From CAG-557 sp045540315 (lineage in GTDB: Bacteria > Bacillota > Clostridia > Oscillospirales > Acutalibacteraceae), in assembly GCA_045540315.1 (NCBI GenBank), contig JAZQHA010000171.1:1-6726 (forward strand): a stretch of 6,726 bases of DNA, given 5' to 3'. Shown piece by piece: positions 1 to 4,364 of this stretch. Positions within the stretch are counted from its first letter, which is position 1. Each line of letters opens with the position of its first letter. The translations under genes and the position numbers were made by a program. Under the pieces are notes generated by a model that saw only the letters and a list, made by a program, of their open reading frames with translations, made no database searches and was not told the origin of the DNA.

Positions 1-137
1 AGGTATCGCCGTGTCCATTTTTATTTACTGTAACCCGCCTAATGCTTTGCGGTCAAAAAAAGCTATGCTCCGCAAGCGGGATATTCCGGCTATGAATGTG
101 AACTGTCAATACATTTAGCTACTGCTTACATTTCCTT
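1..137. other. Gene-free stretch upstream of element A's regulatory genes
   Basis: No coding region is recognisable here; stop codons break up the plus strand. A possible hairpin pairs GCTTTGCGG (44-52) with CCGCAAGC (70-77), with one bulged T and an A-rich loop. It is probably the 3' flank or untranslated region of a gene just left of the window, because the strong plus-strand terminator at 138-180 needs an upstream transcript. In related elements this position often carries cargo such as a resistance gene, but none is visible here. Confidence 0.4.
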
Positions 138-180
138 TGCGCCCGTCCGCGTCTTGCGGACGGGCGCATTTTGCTTTTTT
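138..180 (+). terminator. Strong Rho-independent terminator
   Basis: A perfect 13-bp inverted repeat (TGCGCCCGTCCGC at 138-150 against GCGGACGGGCGCA at 156-168) has a five-base GTCTT loop and is followed by TTTT and then TTTTTT (169-172, 175-180). This is a textbook intrinsic terminator on the plus strand. It would insulate the sigma/HTH genes from transcription entering from the left. Confidence 0.9.
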
Positions 181-245
181 CAACTTTTTTCTGAAAAGCG
201 CACTCAAGAGCCATCTCCCGAACGGGTACGGAGCGAAAGGGGCAG

Positions 246-274
246 AGAGGACAAGCCCTTAACTCCCGTCCTCT
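246..274 (+). promoter_or_regulatory. Leader hairpin ahead of the sigma-factor gene
   Basis: AGAGGAC (246-252) pairs perfectly with GTCCTCT (268-274). The hairpin lies 12 bases upstream of the sigma gene's Shine-Dalgarno sequence. Competing pairings are visible, such as GGGC with GCCC around it and a CCCG (265-268) with the CGGG next to the ribosome binding site. A switchable leader is possible, but that is inference. No convincing -35/-10 pair was found between 181 and 301. Confidence 0.4.
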
Positions 275-286
275 ACTCCACGCGGG

Positions 287-293
287 AAGGAGG
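287..293 (+). promoter_or_regulatory. Ribosome binding site setting the sigma-factor start
   Basis: AAGGAGG ends eight bases before ATG 302. It directly abuts, and shares a base with, the in-frame GTG at 293. The spacing therefore favours ATG 302 over GTG 293. Confidence 0.8.
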
Positions 294-301
294 TGAACTC
301 T

Positions 302-739
302 ATGGAGCTATCTTCTTCCGACAAGGAAAGAATACAACATCAGTACGACGCATTAGCAAAGAAAACTTTGGTCGGCGAAGCGAAAAGCCACCGCCGCACT
401 CTTGCGAAACGCGCAGCACGCGAAGTTACTTTTTCGGATTTGAGCGAAAGCGAACTCGCGCAGCTTTTCACAACGGACGAATACGAAAGCGATTATTTCC
501 GTTTTCAAGTGTCCGGCTTTGATGTACTCGTCAAAAATGAACTGCTTGCCGAAGCCCTTAACGCTTTGCCCGAAAGGAAACGCGACATTATCCTTTTGTC
601 CTACTTCTTGGATATGAGCGACGCGGAAATTGGCGAACTGCTGAATGTTGTACGCACGACGGTTTTCCGGCACAGGAAATCCGCGCTTGCGAAAATCAAA
701 CAGTATTTGGAGGGAAAAGCAGATGATGAATACCGTTAG
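302..739 (+). CDS. Sigma-70 family RNA polymerase sigma factor (Tn916 Orf7-like)
   Basis: This 145-residue protein is a small sigma-like regulator of the Tn916 Orf7 type. Orf7 and Orf8 of Tn916 drive transcription toward xis/int and, in the circular form, the transfer genes. The N-terminal part contains a Ala-Lys-Arg-Ala-Ala-Arg-Glu-Val-Thr-Phe-Ser-Asp stretch like Orf7. The C-terminal half looks like sigma region 4: Leu-Pro-Glu-Arg-Lys-Arg-Asp-Ile-Ile-Leu, then Asp-Met-Ser-Asp-Ala-Glu-Ile-Gly-Glu-Leu-Leu, then the recognition helix Arg-Thr-Thr-Val-Phe-Arg-His-Arg. The ATG at 302 is chosen because AAGGAGG sits eight bases upstream. The 3' end overlaps the next gene by 17 bases, which suggests translational coupling. 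The family call rests on remembered similarity to Orf7. Confidence 0.9.
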   Translation: MELSSSDKERIQHQYDALAKKTLVGEAKSHRRTLAKRAAREVTFSDLSESELAQLFTTDEYESDYFRFQVSGFDVLVKNELLAEALNALPERKRDIILLSYFLDMSDAEIGELLNVVRTTVFRHRKSALAKIKQYLEGKADDEYR

Positions 740-965
740 GAAGTCTGAAAATCTGTTGCCGTTCCCTGTCATTTCCGCAGCGGCAAACGGCGACACAACC
801 GCCATGTGCGCGATCTTGAAGCACTACGAGGGTTACATAGCGAAACTTTGTACCCGCACGCTGAAAGACGACGCGGGCAATACCTATTCCTATGTGGACG
901 AGGAAATGCGTAACAGGCTGCAAGTGCGCCTTATTACCCGCACCCTTGCTTTTCATGTAGGATAA
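723..965 (+). CDS. Helix-turn-helix domain protein (Tn916 Orf8-like)
   Basis: This 80-residue protein overlaps the end of the sigma gene by 17 bases. It starts at tandem ATGs (723 and 726) after a GGAGGG at 707-712. Its layout matches Tn916 Orf8: an N-terminal Leu-Pro-Phe-Pro-Val-Ile-Ser-Ala-Ala-Ala-Asn-Gly-Asp segment, a central His-Tyr-Glu-Gly-Tyr-Ile-Ala-Lys-Leu-Cys segment, and a C-terminal Val-Asp-Glu-Glu-Met-Arg-Asn-Arg-Leu-Gln-Val-Arg-Leu-Ile segment. That family (HTH_16 type) pairs with the Orf7-like sigma protein in Tn916 relatives as a regulator of excision and transfer. The length is normal and no damage is visible. Which operator it binds cannot be told from the sequence. Confidence 0.85.
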   Translation: MMNTVRKSENLLPFPVISAAANGDTTAMCAILKHYEGYIAKLCTRTLKDDAGNTYSYVDEEMRNRLQVRLITRTLAFHVG

Positions 966-971
966 TCTTTT

Positions 972-1019
972 AGCCCATGCGGGGAGCGTGTCCCCTTTCC
1001 ACGCTTCCCGTTATGGGCT
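972..1019 (+). terminator. Long hairpin directly after the HTH gene, possible terminator
   Basis: An outer stem AGCCCAT (972-978) / ATGGGCT (1013-1019) encloses an inner stem GGGGAGCGTG (981-990) / CACGCTTCCC (1000-1009) with one G-U pair. It starts seven bases after the HTH stop codon, as expected for an operon end. The following bases (ATTTGTCGTT) make only a weak U-tract, so termination may be partial, or the hairpin may protect the 3' end. Confidence 0.6.
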
Positions 1020-1031
1020 ATTTGTCGTTCC

Positions 1032-1064
1032 GCAAAAGCATATCCGCTGTTGATGTGCTTTTGC
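1032..1064. repeat. 9-bp inverted repeat, hairpin
   Basis: GCAAAAGCA (1032-1040) is perfectly complementary to TGCTTTTGC (1056-1064) across a 15-base loop. It begins 13 bases after the preceding long hairpin. Its function is unknown; it could be part of a structured RNA or a protein-binding site. Confidence 0.5.
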
Positions 1065-1178
1065 AGGCCGACAAAGCCTATTGTTCTTTGACAAAGAAAG
1101 CGGCCTTTGGTGCGCAGCATAACAGGCAAACGGGTACATTCCGTCTGTACCGAGCCAGTCGGCGGGTACGCCATGACA

Positions 1179-1201
1179 GCTTTTCCCCATAGGGGAAAAG
1201 C
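1179..1201. repeat. Perfect 10-bp inverted repeat, tight hairpin
   Basis: GCTTTTCCCC (1179-1188) pairs with GGGGAAAAGC (1192-1201) around a three-base loop. No U-tract follows, so it is not a typical terminator on either strand. It could be an RNA stem or a dimeric protein-binding site. Confidence 0.55.
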
Positions 1202-1423
1202 CGAGCGAGAACTACCGCGCCGTAAAACAGGTTTAGCAGCTTGTGGGCGACGACATACAAGGCGGCACAATGATACTCCCGCGTTGAACACCCTCAAAGT
1301 ATTGCGCGGCGCACCCATAAGCATGGGCCGGGGTGAAACTCCCGTGAGGTTGCAGCTAACAACCGCCCGTTTTTGCCTTTTGACGAATATAGTTTATCCA
1401 TACAGGAAAAGGAGGTTTTTCTA

Positions 1424-1597
1424 ATGGATAAAAAACAGACAATTACAACCGAACGCAAAATAGGGAAAATCACCTATCTTGTTCAAGCGTTGCCGAGTGA
1501 AAAGGCAACCGATACAATCCATAAAAAGATTGAGAAACTCATTGTAAAGGATTTGCAGAAAAAGCCCGGAAATCCGGGATTTTTAGCGTCCGAGTAG
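1424..1597 (+). CDS. tnpW: TnpW-family transposon-encoded small protein
   Basis: This 57-residue protein is preceded by AAAAGGAGG (1407-1415), eight bases before ATG 1424. It resembles the TnpW family of Tn4451-type elements, which are short proteins of unclear role next to large serine recombinases. Visible features are an N-terminal Thr-Glu-Arg-Lys-Ile-Gly-Lys-Ile-Thr-Tyr-Leu-Val-Gln beta-like segment and a C-terminal Thr-Asp-Thr-Ile-His-Lys-Lys-Ile-Glu-Lys-Leu-Ile helix. The protein at 3688-3870 has the same layout (Arg-x-Gly-x-x-x, then Thr-Asp-Thr, then a Lys-rich helix) and also lies just upstream of a recombinase. This supports a shared role, perhaps as recombination directionality factor or regulator, though that is unproven. 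It is probably transcribed separately from the recombinase. Confidence 0.75.
   Translation: MDKKQTITTERKIGKITYLVQALPSEKATDTIHKKIEKLIVKDLQKKPGNPGFLASE
1565..1584 (+). terminator. Small hairpin plus T-run inside the 3' end of tnpW
   Basis: CCCGGA (1565-1570) and TCCGGG (1573-1578) form a short GC-rich stem followed by ATTTTT (1579-1584). The structure lies within the last codons of tnpW. It resembles a weak intrinsic terminator that could reduce read-through into the recombinase gene, which has its own promoter candidate at 1617-1625. Confidence 0.4.
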
Positions 1598-1616
1598 TGC
1601 ATTAGGCGGCGGGATA

Positions 1617-1625
1617 TGGTATAAT
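1617..1625 (+). promoter_or_regulatory. Extended -10 promoter candidate for the element A recombinase
   Basis: TGG directly precedes a perfect TATAAT (1620-1625), forming an extended -10 (TGnTATAAT) 49 bases before the recombinase ATG. No good -35 is seen at 17-18 bases upstream (GTGCAT or nearby), which is typical of extended -10 promoters. Transcription would start near 1632. Confidence 0.6.
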
Positions 1626-1674
1626 GATAGCAACACATTATACCTGTTTATTCGGCTGTCGGAAAGGAGGACTA

Positions 1675-3348
1675 ATGTTACAGTCGAATAAAATCACCGC
1701 CCTTTACTGCCGTTTAAGTCAAGAGGATATGCAAGCCGGAGAAAGCGGAAGCATACAGCACCAAAAAATGATACTTCAACGCTATGCGGACGAACACCAT
1801 TTTTTGAACACAAAGTTTTTTGTGGACGACGGATTTTCCGGCGTGAGTTTTGAGCGCGAGGGGCTGCAAGCGATGTTGCAGGAAGTGGAAGCCGGACGAG
1901 TGGCGACGGTCATTACCAAAGACCTTTCCCGTCTTGGCAGAAACTATCTGAAAACGGGCGAACTCATAGAGATTGTATTTCCCGAAAACGGAGTACGCTA
2001 TATCGCGATCAACGACGGAGTTGACACAGCGCGGGAGGATAACGAGTTTACCCCCTTGCGGAACTGGTTTAACGAGTTTTACGCCCGCGACACAAGCAAG
2101 AAAATCCGCGCAGTTAAACAGGCACAGGCGCAAAAAGGCGAGCGCGTCAACGGGGAATATCCATACGGCTATATCCCAGACCCGAACAACCGCCACCACC
2201 TTATACCCGACCCGGAAACCGCGCCGATTGTCAAACAGGTTTTCGCTATGTTTGTTAGCGGCGTGCGTATGTGCGAAATCCAAAAATGGCTTGCGGAAAA
2301 CAAAGTCTTGACGATTGGAGCGTTGCGCTATCAGCGTACAGGACAGGCGCGGTATCAGCGGGCAATGATCGCCCCCTATACTTGGCCGGACAAAACGCTC
2401 TATGACATATTAGCAAGGCAGGAATATTTAGGGCATACCATAACCGCGAAAACTCACAAGGTATCCTACAAGTCGAAAAAGACCCGGAAGAACGAAGAAG
2501 AACAACGCTATTTCTTCCCAAACACCCATGAGCCGCTTGTTGACGAGGAAACCTTTGAACTTGCGCAAAAGCGGATTGCTACCCGCCACCGCCCGACAAA
2601 AGCAGCGGAGATTGATATTTTTTCCGGCTTGCTGTTTTGCGCTGGTTGCAGACATAAGATGTATTACCAACAGGGCGTAAATATCGAGCCGCGCAAGTTT
2701 TCCTATTCTTGCGGCGCATGGCGCAACAGGGCAAGGACAGGCAGCGAGTGTACCTCTCATTATATCCGCAAAAACGTACTTCTTGATTTAGTGCTGGAAG
2801 ATATGCGGCGGGTTTTGCGGTATGTTAAGGAACACGAACAGGACTTTATCTGTAAAGCTACCGAGTACGGCGACATGGAAGCGAGAAAGGCATTAGCGCA
2901 GCAGCAAAAGGAACTTTTCAAAGCACAGGCGCGTATGACCGAACTTGACACGCTTTTCCGCAAGCTGTATGAGGACAACGCATTAGGCAGACTGACAGAT
3001 GAACGGTTTGTGTTTCTAACTTCCGGCTATGAGGACGAAAAGAAATCCCTTGCCGCAAGGATAGACGAGTTACAACAGCAGATCGCAACCGTTACCGAGC
3101 GAAAAAGGGATATATCAAGGTTTATTCAGATTGTCGGGAAATACAGCGACATACAGGAATTGACCTATGAAAACGTCCATGAGTTTATCGACCGTATTTT
3201 GATACATGAATTAGACCGGGAAACCAACACCCGGAAAATCGAAATCCATTATAGCTTTGTCGGACAGGTTGATACCGAGCAGGAGCCGACGCAAGTTGTC
3301 AACCATGACCGCCGCAACATGGTAGATGTAAAAAGTATCGCTATCTAA
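1675..3348 (+). CDS. Large serine recombinase (TnpX/TndX type), element A integrase
   Basis: This 557-residue protein is the site-specific recombinase that should excise and integrate element A by cutting DNA through a serine. The resolvase domain spans about residues 7-150. The catalytic serine is Ser15 in Tyr-Cys-Arg-Leu-Ser, and the Asp-Leu-Ser-Arg-Leu-Gly-Arg-Asn motif is at 83-90. The recombinase domain follows (about 165-300, including Tyr-Pro-Tyr-Gly-Tyr). A zinc ribbon has Cys322, Cys325, Cys346 and Cys359. A coiled coil lies at about 400-480, and a TnpX-type tail ends with His-Tyr-Ser-Phe-Val-Gly. AAGGAGG at 1664-1670 sits four bases before ATG 1675 and selects that start over upstream codons. 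The length is normal and the gene looks intact. Its stop lies only about seven bases from the inferred element end, as in TndX/TnpX elements. Confidence 0.93.
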   Translation: MLQSNKITALYCRLSQEDMQAGESGSIQHQKMILQRYADEHHFLNTKFFVDDGFSGVSFEREGLQAMLQEVEAGRVATVITKDLSRLGRNYLKTGELIEIVFPENGVRYIAINDGVDTAREDNEFTPLRNWFNEFYARDTSKKIRAVKQAQAQKGERVNGEYPYGYIPDPNNRHHLIPDPETAPIVKQVFAMFVSGVRMCEIQKWLAENKVLTIGALRYQRTGQARYQRAMIAPYTWPDKTLYDILARQEYLGHTITAKTHKVSYKSKKTRKNEEEQRYFFPNTHEPLVDEETFELAQKRIATRHRPTKAAEIDIFSGLLFCAGCRHKMYYQQGVNIEPRKFSYSCGAWRNRARTGSECTSHYIRKNVLLDLVLEDMRRVLRYVKEHEQDFICKATEYGDMEARKALAQQQKELFKAQARMTELDTLFRKLYEDNALGRLTDERFVFLTSGYEDEKKSLAARIDELQQQIATVTERKRDISRFIQIVGKYSDIQELTYENVHEFIDRILIHELDRETNTRKIEIHYSFVGQVDTEQEPTQVVNHDRRNMVDVKSIAI

Positions 3349-3544
3349 CCCCAGCAAAGTTGGCTCCGCTCCATCCGTCATCCACGAAAAACTGATAGGG
3401 CATCAGGCTATGCTCACGGGCGTAGCTTTCGAGGATGCGCTTTTGATTGGAAATCGAGTTGCTCTCGCCCTGCAATTCATCGTCGCGGCTGAGGCGGCAG
3501 TACAAGGCGGTGATGGGGGCTTGCATGGGTTGCTGTCTTAACAT
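3341..3544 (-). pseudogene. 5' fragment of element B's large serine recombinase, interrupted by element A
   Basis: The reading frame begins at ATG 3544 after GGAGG and keeps the start of a second large serine recombinase. It has the Tyr-Cys-Arg-Leu-Ser motif with the predicted catalytic Ser19, Asn-Gln-Lys-Arg-Ile-Leu, and then Phe-Val-Asp-Asp-Gly-Trp-Ser-Gly-Ala-Asn-Phe (residues 53-63). After Phe63 (codon 3356-3358) homology stops and four foreign codons lead to TAG at 3341-3343, inside element A's recombinase end. A full protein would be near 550 residues, so only about a tenth remains here and it cannot recombine DNA. The break is clean rather than decayed, consistent with site-specific insertion. 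The remainder of the gene should lie at the far end of element A. A tnpW-like gene lies directly upstream. Confidence 0.85.
3353..3382. other. Attachment junction (attR-type) between element A and element B
   Basis: Reading left to right, element A's recombinase ends at 3348, and recombinase B codons resume, in reverse, from 3356-3358 (Phe) through Asn, Ala, Gly, Ser, Trp, Gly, Asp and Asp (to 3382). The crossover must fall at or near 3353-3358, around TTTG on the minus strand. The matching left junction is outside the window, so the exact core dinucleotide cannot be fixed. Confidence 0.7.
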
Positions 3545-3561
3545 CGTTTCCTCCAATCCGA

Positions 3562-3703
3562 CAGCCCCGGCCCCGCTATTCCGATGGCAACAGTATAGCA
3601 CAGGCCGGGGCGGTTGTATAGTGCTTTTTACTTCCTTACAAGAAAAAGTTTTAAGCTGAGGATTATCGCGGAACTACCGGCAGGAGGTCACGGGCCGGGG
3701 CTG
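3562..3703. repeat. Three copies of a GC-rich 9-mer flanking the recombinase B promoter
   Basis: GGCCGGGGC occurs at 3603-3611 and 3693-3701 on the plus strand, and in inverted form (GCCCCGGCC) at 3564-3572. The outer two copies extend to a perfect 11-bp inverted repeat, CAGCCCCGGCC (3562-3572) against GGCCGGGGCTG (3693-3703). The middle copy falls between the -35 and -10 of the recombinase B promoter. This is suggestive of binding sites for a regulator, but a chance GC-rich repeat is not excluded. Confidence 0.5.
3592..3620 (-). promoter_or_regulatory. Promoter candidate for the interrupted recombinase B
   Basis: On the minus strand TATACA (3615-3620) is separated by 17 bases from TATACT (3592-3597). 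TGC directly before TATACT makes it an extended -10. The start codon lies 47 bases downstream at 3544. Element A's recombinase uses the same arrangement, with an extended -10 close upstream of the recombinase after tnpW. Confidence 0.6.
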
Positions 3704-3870
3704 ATCTGGCAGCGGCTTTCGGCCTCCAGGACTTTCGCCATTTTGTCGGCGGCGGTGTCGGTGGTGTCCTGCTTGAAGTAGCCGGAAACGGTGAGGACGG
3801 TGTTGCCCATGCGGATTTCAGTCACGCAGTCCGGGCGGCGGGTGGTGGTCTTGCTGGGGGTGTCGGTCAT
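3688..3870 (-). CDS. tnpW: TnpW-family transposon-encoded small protein (element B)
   Basis: This 60-residue protein starts at ATG 3870, with GAAAGGAGC a few bases upstream. Its core reads Val-Thr-Glu-Ile-Arg-Met-Gly-Asn-Thr-Val-Leu-Thr-Val-Ser-Gly-Tyr-Phe, then Thr-Asp-Thr-Ala-Ala-Asp-Lys-Met-Ala-Lys-Val-Leu. That matches the layout of the element A TnpW protein at 1424-1597: a beta-rich half followed by an amphipathic helix opened by Thr-Asp-Thr. TnpW proteins sit next to large serine recombinases in Tn4451-like elements, and their biochemical role is not established. It is intact even though its partner recombinase, 143 bases downstream, is interrupted. GC content is higher than for its element A counterpart, so the two are diverged homologues rather than a recent duplication. 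Confidence 0.75.
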   Translation of the reverse strand: MTDTPSKTTTRRPDCVTEIRMGNTVLTVSGYFKQDTTDTAADKMAKVLEAESRCQISPGP

Positions 3871-3908
3871 AGGCGGCTCCTTTCAAATTTTTGTTGTGGA
3901 CATTTAGA

Positions 3909-3926
3909 GGGCCATTTTCGAGGCCC
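3909..3926. repeat. Short GC hairpin between the mob operon and tnpW
   Basis: GGGCC (3909-3913) pairs with GGCCC (3922-3926) around an eight-base loop. It lies in the gap between the operon terminator at 3960-3997 and the element B tnpW start. It may be part of tnpW's leader; no clear promoter was recognised in this gap. Confidence 0.35.
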
Positions 3927-3959
3927 GGAATGGTAGTACACAGCTCCCCTATTGAGGAC

Positions 3960-3997
3960 GGCCCAAAAGCCCCGTGATACCGGGCTTTTCAAGGGCC
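3960..3997 (-). terminator. Terminator of the mobC-relaxase-VLP operon
   Basis: AAAAGCCC (3965-3972) pairs perfectly with GGGCTTTT (3982-3989). An outer GGCCC (3960-3964) / GGGCC (3993-3997) extends the stem with a small asymmetry. On the minus strand the structure begins about eight bases after the stop codon at 4005, and the U-run forms the downstream arm of the inner stem. The A/T symmetry means it could also stop plus-strand transcription. Confidence 0.75.
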
Positions 3998-4004
3998 TAA
4001 ACCG

Positions 4005-4364
4005 TTACATGGCGGCCCGGTGGCGGCGCACCCGCTCACGGGTCTTGCGGCGTTCTTCCTCCTTGGCGCACTCCGGGCAGTATTTGGCCCGGTTGGATTT
4101 TGGGATGTACCAGCCACCGCACAGGACGCACTTTTTTCTTTCCCGGCGGTGGAGCAGGGCGGCGCACAGGCTTTCGTCCAGAGGCAGCACAGCCGCCCGA
4201 AACCAGCGGCAGATCAGCGAATAGGAAATGCTCTGCGGGCAGACACATTCCTCCCCATCGTCCAGCAGAAGGCAGTTCCCGCCGTCATAGTTGCAGCAGT
4301 CATGCACCAATCGCCGGACGGCCCGGTACTGCGGATAGGTCAGCCGGACGGCGTTATCGGTCAT
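4005..4364 (-). CDS. Cysteine-rich VLP domain protein
   Basis: This 119-residue protein belongs to the Cys_rich_VLP family often found directly after the relaxase in Clostridial mobilizable elements; its function is not established. It carries 11 cysteines. An N-terminal cluster (Cys23, Cys24, Cys31, Cys40, Cys42, Cys52) is set in Cys-Cys-Asn-Tyr-Asp-Gly-Gly-Asn-Cys-Leu-Leu-Leu-Asp-Asp-Gly. A C-terminal zinc-finger pattern Cys79-x2-Cys82-x13-Cys96-x2-Cys99 is followed by a basic Arg/Lys tail (103-119). These suggest metal binding and perhaps nucleic-acid binding; that is inference. ATG 4364 is preferred over an in-frame start at 4391 because GGAGGGA lies at 4372-4378. It overlaps the relaxase end by 11 bases, indicating translational coupling. 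Confidence 0.8.
   Translation of the reverse strand: MTDNAVRLTYPQYRAVRRLVHDCCNYDGGNCLLLDDGEECVCPQSISYSLICRWFRAAVLPLDESLCAALLHRRERKKCVLCGGWYIPKSNRAKYCPECAKEEERRKTRERVRRHRAAM

Larger units (their letters stand above)
966..1423. other. 458-base gene-free, hairpin-rich intergenic region
   Basis: No credible gene was found on either strand; open frames here lack good ribosome binding sites and recognisable motifs. The stretch holds a series of inverted repeats: 972-1019, 1032-1064, TTCTTTG/CAAAGAA at 1084-1098, GGTACA/TGTACC at 1133-1151, 1179-1201, CCCAT/ATGGG at 1314-1327, CGGG/CCCG at 1329-1344, and GGTTG/CAACC at 1348-1364. It lies where Tn916 relatives place DNA between orf8 and the excision/integration genes. 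A structured untranslated RNA, a recombination or regulatory region, or a decayed gene are all possible. Confidence 0.5.

Noticed and set aside
1088..1116. TTGACA at 1088-1093 as a promoter -35
   Set aside because: No -10-like hexamer occurs at 16-18 bases downstream (TGCGCA), and the hexamer is part of the TTCTTTG/CAAAGAA palindrome.
953..1424. Open frames of 60-123 codons in the 966-1423 region on both strands
   Set aside because: They lack good ribosome binding sites, cross the strong hairpins and show no recognisable motif; most are incidental open frames in GC-rich structured DNA.
1624..1674. Upstream start for the element A recombinase, adding 17 residues
   Set aside because: The upstream start overlaps the TATAAT promoter element, and a strong AAGGAGG lies just before ATG 1675, which also begins the conserved protein.
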